The notes under the pieces were generated by a model, which ran no database searches, was not told where the DNA came from, and saw nothing but the letters and a program-made list of their open reading frames with translations. A program made the translations under genes and the position numbers. From the NCBI RefSeq assembly GCF_007846095.1, contig NZ_VOEI01000001.1, forward strand, positions 1,178,001 through 1,242,000: a stretch of DNA of 64,000 nt, in the 5' to 3' direction. This document shows positions 7,816 through 15,707 of this stretch, piece by piece. Position 1 is the stretch's first letter. The number at the start of each line of letters is the position of its first letter. The stretch is from Mucilaginibacter achroorhodeus (lineage in GTDB: Bacteria; Bacteroidota; Bacteroidia; Sphingobacteriales; Sphingobacteriaceae).

Positions 7816-9750
7816 ATGAGTTTAAATGCTAATATTCCGCAAGGCCCATTGGCCGAAAAATGGAGCAAGCATAAGTTTAACTTAAAGCTGGTTAACCCTG
7901 CCAACAAGCGTAAATACAACGTTATTGTAGTAGGTACCGGTTTGGCCGGCGCATCAGCTGCTGCTTCATTGGCCGAATTGGGTTACAATGTAACCGCTTT
8001 CTGTTTCCAGGATAGCCCACGCCGTGCGCACTCAATTGCCGCACAGGGTGGTATCAACGCCGCTAAAAACTATCAGAACGATGGTGACAGCGTTTACCGT
8101 TTATTTTACGATACCATTAAAGGTGGCGATTACCGCGCACGAGAATCTAACGTTCACCGCCTGGCAGAGAACTCGGTAAATATTATTGACCAGTGTGTAG
8201 CACAAGGTGTACCCTTTGCACGCGAATACGGTGGTTTATTGGATAACCGCTCATTTGGTGGTGCACAGGTATCACGTACTTTTTACGCCCGCGGCCAAAC
8301 CGGACAACAATTACTTTTAGGTGCTTACTCAGCGCTTAACCGCCAGATAAACCTGGGCAAGGTAAAAATGTATACCCGTCATGAAATGCTTGATGTGGTA
8401 ATGATTGACGGCCATGCAAAAGGTATTGTTACCCGTAACTTAATTACCGGAGCAATTGATACCCACGCAGGCCACGCCGTATTATTATGTACAGGTGGTT
8501 ATGGTAACGTATTCTATCTGTCAACTAACGCTATCGGCTCAAACGTAACAGCAGCATGGAGGGCACACAAACGAGGTGCTTACTTTGCTAACCCTTGTTA
8601 TACACAAATTCACCCAACCTGTATCCCGGTTACCGGTGATCACCAGAGCAAGCTTACGCTGATGTCTGAGTCGTTACGTAACGACGGTCGTGTATGGGCT
8701 CCTAAAACCGTAGAAATCGCTAAGAAATTGCGCAACAAGGAGATCACAGCATCACAGGTTAAGGAAGAAGACCGCGATTATTTCTTAGAGCGTAAATATC
8801 CATCATTTGGTAACCTTGTTCCGCGCGACGTGGCATCACGTAATGCCAAAGAAATGGCCGATGAGGGCCGTGGTGTAGGTACATCCGGTTTTGCCGTTTA
8901 CCTTGACTTTGCGGACGCGATCAGCCGTTTGGGAGAAGATACCGTGCGTGCTAAATACGGTAACCTGTTTGATATGTACTATCAAATAACTGACGAGAAC
9001 CCGTACAAACAGCCAATGCGTATTTACCCTGCTGTACACTATACTATGGGCGGCCTTTGGGTTGATTACAACCTGAGCACCAACGTACCTGGTTTGTATG
9101 CCTTGGGCGAGTGTAACTTTAGTGACCACGGTGCAAACCGTTTGGGCGCTTCTGCACTGATGCAGGGATTATCTGATGGGTACTTTGTTATCCCTTACAC
9201 TTTAGGAGATTACCTTGCTACCATCGGCCCTAAAGCGGTTGATAAAAATCACCCGGCTTTTGCGCAAACCAAACAGGACGTTTTAGATAACGTGAATAAG
9301 CTGTTATCGCTTAAAGGCAATAAAACAGTTGTTGAGTACCACCGCGAGCTTGGCCACATTATGTGGGAGTACTGTGGTATGGCCCGTTCAAAAGAAGGCC
9401 TTACCAAAGCTAAAGCGATGATTAAAGAACTGAAAGCAGACTTCTGGAAAAACGCGATAGTTGTGGGTGACAACGAGGAGTTGAACCTTTCACTTGAGCG
9501 TGCAGGCCGTGTTGCGGATTTTATTGAGCTGGGCGAGTTAATGGTGACCGACGCGTTGATGAGAAACGAATCATGCGGTGGCCACTTTAGGATCGAATCG
9601 CAAACAGAAGAAGGTGAAGCGCTTCGCGATGACGATAACTACGCATTTGTTGCAGCCTGGGAATTTAAAGGCGAAAACGCGGAGGAAGAGCTGCACAAGG
9701 AAGAGCTGGTATTTGAAAATGTTAAGTTAACACAACGTAGTTACAAGTAG
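7816..9750 (+). CDS. sdhA: Succinate dehydrogenase flavoprotein subunit
   Basis: Catalytic FAD subunit of complex II, oxidising succinate to fumarate. The Rossmann motif [19 protein letters not shown] lies near residues 39-57, followed by [13 protein letters not shown], where the His is expected to bind FAD covalently. The substrate-site motifs HPTCIPVTG and the [13 protein letters not shown] segment are present, as is the capping-domain [18 protein letters not shown] motif. At 644 residues it is of normal length for the type B enzyme. The gene ends with TAG, showing that TAG is a normal stop in this genome. It lies between sdhC and sdhB on the same strand. Confidence 0.97.
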   Translation: MSLNANIPQGPLAEKWSKHKFNLKLVNPANKRKYNVIVVGTGLAGASAAASLAELGYNVTAFCFQDSPRRAHSIAAQGGINAAKNYQNDGDSVYRLFYDTIKGGDYRARESNVHRLAENSVNIIDQCVAQGVPFAREYGGLLDNRSFGGAQVSRTFYARGQTGQQLLLGAYSALNRQINLGKVKMYTRHEMLDVVMIDGHAKGIVTRNLITGAIDTHAGHAVLLCTGGYGNVFYLSTNAIGSNVTAAWRAHKRGAYFANPCYTQIHPTCIPVTGDHQSKLTLMSESLRNDGRVWAPKTVEIAKKLRNKEITASQVKEEDRDYFLERKYPSFGNLVPRDVASRNAKEMADEGRGVGTSGFAVYLDFADAISRLGEDTVRAKYGNLFDMYYQITDENPYKQPMRIYPAVHYTMGGLWVDYNLSTNVPGLYALGECNFSDHGANRLGASALMQGLSDGYFVIPYTLGDYLATIGPKAVDKNHPAFAQTKQDVLDNVNKLLSLKGNKTVVEYHRELGHIMWEYCGMARSKEGLTKAKAMIKELKADFWKNAIVVGDNEELNLSLERAGRVADFIELGELMVTDALMRNESCGGHFRIESQTEEGEALRDDDNYAFVAAWEFKGENAEEELHKEELVFENVKLTQRSYK

Positions 9751-9826
9751 TACTTAGTAGCAAGTATCAGGTATCAAGATCAAAATGGTCGTGATAGTTG
9801 ATACGAAATACTCAAATCTCTATAAT

Positions 9827-10618
9827 ATGAGTCACGAAAATATGAACCTGACGCTTAAAGTATGGCGCCAAAAAAATACACAAACCTCGGGTAAGTTTGT
9901 GACCTATAAAGCCGAAGGGATATCGCCGGATATGTCGTTCCTGGAGATGCTTGACGTGGTGAATGAAAGCCTGATCAAAAAACAGGAAGACCCAATCCAC
10001 TTTGACCACGATTGCCGCGAGGGTATCTGCGGTAGCTGTTCATTATACATCAATGGCCGGCCGCATGGTCCAAAACGAGCTATTACTACCTGCCAGTTGC
10101 ACATGCGCAGCTTTAACGACGGCGAGACCGTTACCATTGAGCCTTGGCGCTCTACGGCCTTCCCGGTTATCAAGGATTTGGCTACAGACCGTTCGGCATT
10201 TGACCGTATACAACAAGCAGGTGGCTTTATCTCGGTAAATACCGGTGGTGTGCCTGATGCCAACTCAACACCTATCCCAAAAGTAGTTGCTGATGAGGCG
10301 TTTAACTCTGCTACCTGTATTGGTTGTGGTGCCTGCGTTGCTGCATGTAAAAATGCTTCAGCAATGCTGTTCACATCGGCCAAGATCACTCAGTTAGGAT
10401 TATTGCCACAAGGCCAACCAGAGCGTTGGAGCCGTGTACAGGCAATGGTTAGGCAGATGGATGAAGAGGGTTTTGGTAACTGTACCAACACCGGTGCATG
10501 TGAAGCAGAATGCCCTAAAGAGATAACTTTGATGAACATCAGCCGTATGAATAACGACTTCTTCAGCGCAAAGTTGTTCCGCGAAGAGCATACGCATGAT
10601 CATAGCGGCAACGGATAA
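9827..10618 (+). CDS. sdhB: Succinate dehydrogenase iron-sulphur subunit
   Basis: Electron-transfer subunit of complex II. I place the start at 9827 ([15 protein letters not shown]), since the residues upstream to 9785 derive from a repetitive spacer. The N-terminal plant-type ferredoxin domain has the [2Fe-2S] cysteines in [16 protein letters not shown] and a later TTCQ. The C-terminal domain carries [13 protein letters not shown] and [14 protein letters not shown], which supply ligands for the [4Fe-4S] and the [3Fe-4S] clusters. The gene closes the sdhCAB operon; a strong hairpin terminator follows at 10649. Confidence 0.96.
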   Translation: MSHENMNLTLKVWRQKNTQTSGKFVTYKAEGISPDMSFLEMLDVVNESLIKKQEDPIHFDHDCREGICGSCSLYINGRPHGPKRAITTCQLHMRSFNDGETVTIEPWRSTAFPVIKDLATDRSAFDRIQQAGGFISVNTGGVPDANSTPIPKVVADEAFNSATCIGCGACVAACKNASAMLFTSAKITQLGLLPQGQPERWSRVQAMVRQMDEEGFGNCTNTGACEAECPKEITLMNISRMNNDFFSAKLFREEHTHDHSGNG

Positions 10619-10648
10619 ATACCGCTTCTAAAAGCTTTAAATTTATAT

Positions 10649-10684
10649 AGCCTCAAAAGTGTATCACTTTTGAGGCTTTTTTTA
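10649..10684 (+). terminator. Rho-independent terminator of sdhCAB
   Basis: Perfect 13-base arms AGCCTCAAAAGTG (10649-10661) and the complement (10665-10677) around TAT, followed by a T-run. The remaining spacer up to 10868 shows no gene; near 10753 it holds GTCGACAGCGATGCTGG, which loosely resembles part of the repeat at 13667-13690. Confidence 0.92.
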
Positions 10685-10868
10685 TCAAAACAGCAGACAG
10701 CTAATTTTCTAAGATAAATGACAGCTCTTTTTTTGAGTAAGGGAGAAAATTGTCGACAGCGATGCTGGTGAGGTCATCTGCGGACGGAAGACGTTGTATA
10801 GTAGTAATAAAATTCAAATCTTATAAATGCTTTCAAAAGTTTCTATCTTTAAGATAAATTTAGCCTAA

Positions 10869-11855
10869 ATGAAATATCTTTTTTCCTTGCTATTGTCTTT
10901 TTGTACACTGGCGGCATTATCACAAATCCCAACACCTCAGAAAGACACTTACGTTAACGACTTCGCCAAGGTATTATCTAAAGATGATCTTAAGAAAATA
11001 AACAAAAGCATTAACCAAATTGAAAAGCGCACCGGTGTGCAGTTTGCTGTGGTCCTGGTAGATAAAATACCAAAACAGTACGATATAGAAGAGTATGCTT
11101 TGCTTATTGCCCGCCGCTGGAAAGTTGGTAACCATGAAGATGGGCTGGTGTACGTTGCAGCCATAAAACAGCGCAAACAACGGCTGGAAGTGGCGCGAAA
11201 CCTCGAGCCGATATTTACAGAGGAAACAAGCTTAGCGGCTTTAAACCGCGTTAAACCTTTTTTTAAAGCGAAAGATTACGCCGGGGGTGTTAGCGAGCTT
11301 ACCGAAGCCATTATGGACGATCTAAGCACCGCACAATATAGTAGTTTGCCCAAGATTGATAGCGCTGTACACAGCTCAAAAGCGGTTGCGGCTGAATCTG
11401 CAGTTAAAGATAAAAAGGACGATGACAGTTTCCTTTATGCAGTTATAACGTTGCTTGTAGTAATAATTTTATACGGATTTTTTAAACGACGTAGGGCCGG
11501 CGGCTCTTTGGGTAATTATGGTGGCGGCTACGGCGGTGGTGGTTACGGCGGTGGTGGTTCTGGCCTTGGCTCGTTTGTAGCCGGAGCGGCAACCGGTTAC
11601 ATGGCTAACGAAATGATGGACAAAAACCGCGGACGGCAGGAAGAGGAGAACCGTCGCAGGCAGCAGGAACAAGAAGCGGCAGAACGCTATGCAGAGGAGC
11701 AAAGAAGGTTGCGTGCTGAAACCGAACGAAGGTCTGACACCTATGGCAATTGGGGATCATCAAGAAGCAGTTCAGGCGGATCGTCTTCAGGAGGCGGATC
11801 GTCGTCTTCGTCAAGTGGCGGCTTCTCGGGTGGCGGTGCTACTTCAGATTGGTAG
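10869..11855 (+). CDS. TPM-domain membrane protein (YgcG family)
   Basis: Secreted or membrane-anchored protein of 328 residues. It has a signal peptide (MKYLFSLLLSFCTLAALSQ), a TPM domain at about residues 26-150 (YVNDFAKVLSKDDLKKIN, GVQFAVVLVD, WKVGNHEDGLVYVAAIK), and a membrane segment near 184-202. This is followed by a Gly-rich linker with repeated GGYGGG, a charged Gln/Glu/Arg helix, and a Ser/Gly tail ending SGGFSGGGATSDW, the usual C-terminus of the family. TPM proteins are poorly understood; roles in photosystem repair, phosphatase activity or membrane quality control have been proposed for members. A 7-of-8 match to the -7 box (TATCTTTA) lies just upstream. Monocistronic, with its own terminator. 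Confidence 0.88.
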   Translation: MKYLFSLLLSFCTLAALSQIPTPQKDTYVNDFAKVLSKDDLKKINKSINQIEKRTGVQFAVVLVDKIPKQYDIEEYALLIARRWKVGNHEDGLVYVAAIKQRKQRLEVARNLEPIFTEETSLAALNRVKPFFKAKDYAGGVSELTEAIMDDLSTAQYSSLPKIDSAVHSSKAVAAESAVKDKKDDDSFLYAVITLLVVIILYGFFKRRRAGGSLGNYGGGYGGGGYGGGGSGLGSFVAGAATGYMANEMMDKNRGRQEEENRRRQQEQEAAERYAEEQRRLRAETERRSDTYGNWGSSRSSSGGSSSGGGSSSSSSGGFSGGGATSDW

Positions 11856-11883
11856 CAAGCATACTTATGGGAAGATACTTATT

Positions 11884-11917
11884 AAAAAAGAGCCTTCAGT
11901 AAAAAGGCTCTTTTTTA
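11884..11917 (+). terminator. Terminator after TPM gene
   Basis: AAAAAAGAGCC and GGCTCTTTTTT pair around a short loop (ttcagtaaaaa), ending in six Ts. Located between a plus-strand gene and a convergent minus-strand gene, so it may act in both directions. Confidence 0.88.
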
Positions 11918-11961
11918 TTATACATTAATATCAATTAAAATTAACGTAGGCCATGAAGCAG

Positions 11962-12444
11962 CTAAGCCTTGCTGGTAACCTCCAAAATGTCTTTTACCTC
12001 GGGCTGATTTTCAAATGCTTTAAGCAGTTTGCCATTTTTGCCATAGATAGCAACGAAAGGTGTATGCTTTAACTGGTAGTAGCGCTGTACGGTGTAAGTA
12101 TAACCCTCGGTACCTAATATAAAATTAGGGTATTTGTTAAGGCCGTAATCGTTCTCAAAGGTTTTAACCATGCGGATATCCGTAAAGGTTATCATCACCA
12201 CCTCAAACTTTTTGAATTTATCCATATCCGGCTTCATGTCACGGATCAACTTCTGGCAGTGCGGGCAATCGGGTGAAAAATAGATCAGTATCACCGGTTT
12301 GTTCTTAGGCAGATCGGCAGCGGTAGTGACCTGGTCCTTTGTTGTCGTGATCTTGTATGGCGCAATGGTGTTAGGGGTGGTTTGCGCCTGGCTGCATCCT
12401 AAAGCCGCAATTATCGCAAATACTAAAAATACAAGTTTTTTCAT
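11962..12444 (-). CDS. Thioredoxin-family lipoprotein (TlpA-like, CPHC)
   Basis: 160-residue protein with a lipoprotein signal (MKKLVFLVFAIIAALGCSQ, Cys22). The thioredoxin fold begins near residue 35; YFSPDCPHCQKLI holds the redox motif CPHC, and the cis-Pro is in KHTPFVAIYG. It is likely a periplasm-facing disulphide reductase or oxidase in thiol homeostasis; the partner is unknown. I chose the ATG at 12444 over 12459 because the signal peptide then starts with MKK. The Gfo/Idh gene lies only 25 bases upstream on the same strand, so the two may be co-transcribed, although no functional link is evident. Confidence 0.88.
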   Translation of the reverse strand: MKKLVFLVFAIIAALGCSQAQTTPNTIAPYKITTTKDQVTTAADLPKNKPVILIYFSPDCPHCQKLIRDMKPDMDKFKKFEVVMITFTDIRMVKTFENDYGLNKYPNFILGTEGYTYTVQRYYQLKHTPFVAIYGKNGKLLKAFENQPEVKDILEVTSKA

Positions 12445-12469
12445 TTTATTTAAAGTCATGGGGTATAAG

Positions 12470-13486
12470 TTAAGCCTCCAGCATCTCTATCTGCCAGGCT
12501 ATATGTTCTTCTGTTACCGGGTATAACGCATTTTCGCGCACAGTATGATAAACGGCCTCAAATATTTGGTTATAATCACCTTTTACCGATGGCACATCCT
12601 CAACGCATTTTTTGTTATCTATCTCAACAATGGTGAGCTTACCCTCATTCCCTTCAGGCTCAATGCCATAAGCGGGATCATCAGGCATCATACCGCCATC
12701 TAACTGTGCTTCCTGTACATCGGTGCGGTTCTTGATGAAACTTCCCAGCGTACCATTCACCCAAAAGCCGGGCGTATCGCCGGCTATCTGCAAGCCGGAT
12801 GTAAGGTAAACATTTAGCTGATTGGGATATATGAGGTGATAATGGAAATAATCAGGAACTTCAGACCCCTCACGGTAAATACCTGTGGTTTTATGGAACG
12901 ATAGTGGTTTCCCGAATAATGCAATTGTATTATCAAGCAGGTGCGCACCCAGATCATAAACCAAACCACCTGCCGGTACACCTTTGGTTTCTTTAAAGGC
13001 TTTAACGCCAATGGCCGATTTGTACCTGTCCATCCGGAAGGTTACTTCTATCAGTTGGCCCAAGCGGCCGCTTTCTATAACCTCTTTGGTCGACAGGAAG
13101 CCGCTATCGTACCGGCGGTTCTGATAAACCATCAGGTGGCGGTCAAGCTCCCGGGCGGTAGCAAAAAGGGTTTTAACTTCTTCAGAAGTAGCCGCGGCAG
13201 GCTTTTCCAACAGCACATGCTTGCCTGCTTTCATCGCCATCATAGCGTGCTCAAAATGCAGGTTGCTTGGCGTATTAACTATCACCAGCTCCACTTCATC
13301 ATCATTCAGCAATTCATCTATCGAATTGTACTCGGTGATGCCCGGATAAAGCTTTGAAGCTTTTTTCTCGTGCCTTTCTACAATTCCTTTTAAAGTAAAG
13401 TGGGGATTAGTATGGATGAACGGTGCGTGAAATATCCTGCCCGACATACCGTAAGCCATCAGGCCGGTTACTATTGCTGCTGCCAT
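12470..13486 (-). CDS. Gfo/Idh/MocA family oxidoreductase
   Basis: NAD(P)-dependent dehydrogenase acting on a sugar or related polyol; the substrate cannot be inferred. The start at 13486 (MAAAIVTGLMAYGMSGRIFH) places the dinucleotide-binding motif at the N-terminus. The domain continues with VIVNTPSNLHFEHAMMAM and the signature EKPAAAT, where the Lys is the conserved catalytic-domain residue. The C-terminal alpha/beta domain includes DLGAHLLDN, with the His expected near the substrate. The 338-residue length is normal. It is monocistronic or leads into the thioredoxin gene downstream. Confidence 0.9.
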   Translation of the reverse strand: MAAAIVTGLMAYGMSGRIFHAPFIHTNPHFTLKGIVERHEKKASKLYPGITEYNSIDELLNDDEVELVIVNTPSNLHFEHAMMAMKAGKHVLLEKPAAATSEEVKTLFATARELDRHLMVYQNRRYDSGFLSTKEVIESGRLGQLIEVTFRMDRYKSAIGVKAFKETKGVPAGGLVYDLGAHLLDNTIALFGKPLSFHKTTGIYREGSEVPDYFHYHLIYPNQLNVYLTSGLQIAGDTPGFWVNGTLGSFIKNRTDVQEAQLDGGMMPDDPAYGIEPEGNEGKLTIVEIDNKKCVEDVPSVKGDYNQIFEAVYHTVRENALYPVTEEHIAWQIEMLEA

Positions 13487-13573
13487 GGTGGTAAATTTAT
13501 GAGTTAATGCCGCATTTGGCCAAATTATCTGCAATAAAATGGATATACATAAAGGTAGCCAACTGCAGAATTA

Positions 13574-13696
13574 ACTCACCCGGTCTTCGTTACACTTGAC
13601 CACCCTCTCTGCTGCAAGCAGCAAAGCAGATAAGAAAAACCCTCTTTTCGCGCAGCGAAGAGAGGGTCGACAAGCGAAAGCGATGTCGGGGTGAGT
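13574..13696. repeat. Imperfect inverted-repeat element (ACTCACCC...GGGTGAGT)
   Basis: The outer arms ACTCACCC (from 13574) and GGGGTGAGT (to 13696) are followed inward by related but diverged segments: TCTTCGTTACACTTGACC on one side and GACAAGCGAAAGCGATG on the other, with CCCTCTCT on both. A strong inner hairpin CCCTCTTTTCGC / GCGAAGAGAGGG sits at 13640-13666. No ORF. It looks like a repetitive palindromic intergenic element typical of Sphingobacteriaceae; copy number is untested. Confidence 0.65.
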
Positions 13697-13776
13697 CAGA
13701 TCTTCAATCGATTTTAAAACAAAAAAGGGAAGAGTAACATTACCCTTCCCTTTCTAAAGAATCAATTAAATGATCC

Positions 13777-14358
13777 TTATTTCATGCTTTTTTGAATAGC
13801 TTCAATTTTTGCAAGGTGCATTTTAACAGCAGGCAATGTTTTTGTAGCAAAAGCCATTAAGTCAGCATCTTTACAGTTTTTAGAAGCATCTTCTAACATA
13901 GATTCTACTTTTTTGTGACCGTCAACCATTGCATCAACGTAAGCTTTATCAAAGTCTTTACCGGTTTTAGCTGAAAGGTCGGTCAACATTTTTTGATGAT
14001 CCGCATCAGGTGCAGTTGGTAAAGTGATGTTTTTCTTTTTAGCAATTTCCATCAGTTCTTCGTTCACTTTAGTATGGTCAGTAACCATCATAGCAGCAAA
14101 CTCTTTAACTTGTGCGTTAGTTGCTTTTTCTGCAGCTACTTTACCTGCAGCAACTTCAGTCATACCTGCGTTGGCAGCATCAGTAGCAAATTTTGCGTCT
14201 TTTTCGTCTACAGCAATACCGGTAGAACCGTTTGTAGTAGTGTCTTTAACAGCGTTTACGCTATCTGCAGCTTCTTTGCTGTCTTTTGGGGCGTTGTTAC
14301 ATGCCTGGAATGATAATGCCGCAACAGCGATCATTGCAGCTAAACTTAACTTTTTCAT
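13777..14358 (-). CDS. DUF4142 lipoprotein
   Basis: 193-residue protein with a lipoprotein signal (MKKLSLAAMIAVAALSFQAC). Residues from about 55 form an all-helical, ferritin-like DUF4142 domain (FATDAANAGMTEVAAGKVA, FAAMMVTDHTKVNEEL, YVDAMVDGHKKVESML) with regularly spaced His residues (DHTKV, DHQKM, DGHKK, KMHLAK). The family is common in Bacteroidota and Proteobacteria, often called putative outer membrane proteins, and its function is unknown. The longer frame to 14430 would mask the signal peptide. The gene faces away from gcvH; their promoters share the 134-base spacer. Confidence 0.88.
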   Translation of the reverse strand: MKKLSLAAMIAVAALSFQACNNAPKDSKEAADSVNAVKDTTTNGSTGIAVDEKDAKFATDAANAGMTEVAAGKVAAEKATNAQVKEFAAMMVTDHTKVNEELMEIAKKKNITLPTAPDADHQKMLTDLSAKTGKDFDKAYVDAMVDGHKKVESMLEDASKNCKDADLMAFATKTLPAVKMHLAKIEAIQKSMK

Positions 14359-14465
14359 TTTGATAGGTGTTTTTTTAGTTTTTGTATTGATACTTAACAA
14401 ACTTTGCACCATAGTGTTTGACGAGGGCAATGCTTATTTGCTTGCGATATAGCTTAAACTTTTGT

Positions 14466-14473
14466 TATTTTTG
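14466..14473 (+). promoter_or_regulatory. Putative -7 box for gcvH
   Basis: TATTTTTG fits TAnnTTTG and lies 19 bases before the gcvH start. A TTTG at 14437-14440 could be the -33 element, but the 25-base gap is slightly long. Confidence 0.45.
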
Positions 14474-14492
14474 AGCACACAAATAAAATGAT

Positions 14493-14873
14493 ATGAATTT
14501 TCCGGCAGAACTAAAATACACAAGCGACCACGAGTGGGTAAGAGTTGAAGGTAATGAGGCCTACATCGGTATAACCGAATTTGCACAAGGTGAATTGGGC
14601 GACATTGTTTATATAGATATCAATACCGTTGGCCAGGACGTTACCAAAGAATCTGTTTTTGGTACTGTTGAGGCGGTTAAAACCGTATCTGACCTGTTTA
14701 TGCCAGTTGATGGTACTGTATTGGAAGTTAACAGCAAGCTGGATAGCCAGCCCGAACTGGTAAACTCTGACCCTTATGGAGAAGGCTGGATGGTAAAGAT
14801 AAGCCTTAAAAATGCTGCTGATGCAGAAACCCTTTTGGATGCAGATGCGTACAAAGGTGTTATAGGTCACTAA
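14493..14873 (+). CDS. gcvH: Glycine cleavage system H protein
   Basis: Lipoyl carrier that shuttles the aminomethyl group between the P, T and L proteins of glycine cleavage. The 126-residue protein has the canonical start [15 protein letters not shown] and the lipoylation site Lys63 in [15 protein letters not shown]. The C-terminal GEGWMVKI motif is also present. The other gcv genes are not in the window, so the system is dispersed, as is common in Bacteroidota. No glycine riboswitch-like structure was found upstream. A VanZ-like gene follows after five bases. Confidence 0.96.
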   Translation: MNFPAELKYTSDHEWVRVEGNEAYIGITEFAQGELGDIVYIDINTVGQDVTKESVFGTVEAVKTVSDLFMPVDGTVLEVNSKLDSQPELVNSDPYGEGWMVKISLKNAADAETLLDADAYKGVIGH

Positions 14874-14878
14874 CTTAA

Positions 14879-15271
14879 ATGAAGCTTTCGCTAAAATATT
14901 ATGGGCCCGCTATTTTGTGGGCCCTCTTTGTTTTAATTATTTGTGCTGTGCCTATCCACGTAAAGGAAGGCGAGGGCATATTTTTTAGAGGGTTTGATAA
15001 ACTGGTGCATTGCGGGCTGTTCTTTGTACTATCAGTACTATACTGCGCAGGCAGTATCAGAAAATGGAACACCCGGAACATCAGGATAGAAATAGCCATG
15101 AAAAATACCATAGTACTGCTAAGTTATGGGGCTTTAATAGAGTTTTTGCAAGCCAGGGTTTTTACCTGGCGCAGCGGCGATTTTAATGATCTGCTGGCCG
15201 ATGTGATAGGTACCTGTATGGGCATCTTCGCAGTACAGGTAACCGGTTCTGCAATAAATAGTGTGCGATGA
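14879..15271 (+). CDS. VanZ-like family membrane protein
   Basis: 130-residue integral membrane protein with about four membrane segments (about 7-25, 40-57, 72-90, 103-120). The segments FFRGFDKLVHCGLFFVLSVL and SGDFNDLLADVIGTCMGI correspond to the two conserved parts of VanZ-like proteins. Homologues outside glycopeptide resistance clusters have no settled function, so no resistance role is implied. In many Bacteroidota a VanZ-like gene sits directly behind gcvH, as here (five-base gap). Its stop overlaps the ATG of the next small gene (ATGA). Confidence 0.88.
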   Translation: MKLSLKYYGPAILWALFVLIICAVPIHVKEGEGIFFRGFDKLVHCGLFFVLSVLYCAGSIRKWNTRNIRIEIAMKNTIVLLSYGALIEFLQARVFTWRSGDFNDLLADVIGTCMGIFAVQVTGSAINSVR

Positions 15272-15402
15272 AAAAGTGCTTGATTATATATTGTGTTTTA
15301 ATGATGATGACCTCCCTGTCATCATGCAGAATATTTAAAAAAGATTGCGGTTGTCCGCATTTCGGCGCTATAAAGGCCGCGGAGCAAATTAAACACGCCT
15401 GA
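15268..15402 (+). CDS. 44-residue lipoprotein
   Basis: Small frame starting in the ATGA overlap with the VanZ-like stop, hence translationally coupled. The N-terminus is MKKCLIIYCVLMMMTSLSSC, a short lipoprotein signal with lipobox LSSC at Cys20, followed by RIFKKDCGCPHFG and a short helical tail. The Cys-rich KKDCGCPHFG segment looks like a motif I recall from short Bacteroidota lipoproteins, supporting a real gene. Function unknown; two Cys and one His near the anchor could bind metal (inference). Confidence 0.7.
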   Translation: MKKCLIIYCVLMMMTSLSSCRIFKKDCGCPHFGAIKAAEQIKHA

Positions 15403-15424
15403 TTTTACCTTAACATTACCTTCT

Positions 15425-15460
15425 GCTTATTTGGATTTGTTTTAAATAAGCGTACATTTG
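15425..15460 (+). promoter_or_regulatory. feoAB promoter with internal dyad
   Basis: TTTG (15430-15433) and TACATTTG (15453-15460) match the Bacteroidota -33/-7 pair with a 19-base gap. Arms GCTTATTT (15425-15432) and AAATAAGC (15444-15451) form a perfect 8-base dyad across the promoter, a plausible operator for an iron-responsive repressor (inference). It does not match the DtxR-like core seen at 60145-60178. Confidence 0.72.
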
Positions 15461-15482
15461 TGGTCTAATAAAATTTACGCAG

Positions 15483-15698
15483 ATGACGCTTGAGGAACTT
15501 GCCGTTGGCGAAACAGGAGTAGTGAAGGAATTTACAGATCTTGAAATGTCTGTAAAACTCATGGAAATGGGTTGCCTTCCCGGTGAAACTGTGAAAATTG
15601 CCCGCATTGCCCCCCTTGGCGATCCTATTGCCATACAAGTATCGGGTTACCAGCTTAGTTTGCGCAGGTTTGAAGCATCAACCATTATTTTGCAATAG
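15483..15698 (+). CDS. feoA: FeoA, ferrous iron transport accessory protein
   Basis: 71-residue SH3-like cytosolic protein (LEELAVGETGVVKEF, LMEMGCLPGETVKI, LRRFEASTI) that works with FeoB in Fe(II) uptake. Size and the MGCLPG turn are typical. It lies nine bases ahead of feoB under a clear promoter. It ends in TAG. Confidence 0.95.
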   Translation: MTLEELAVGETGVVKEFTDLEMSVKLMEMGCLPGETVKIARIAPLGDPIAIQVSGYQLSLRRFEASTIILQ

Positions 15699-15707
15699 TA
15701 CATTCTC

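Noticed and set aside
9785..9826. Longer sdhB start at 9785
   Set aside because: The added 14 residues come from a word-repeat spacer and are not part of the family; 9827 fits the usual N-terminus.
14879..15271. Glycopeptide resistance because of the VanZ-like protein
   Set aside because: No vanHAX or regulatory genes are present; VanZ-like proteins are widespread with no resistance function.
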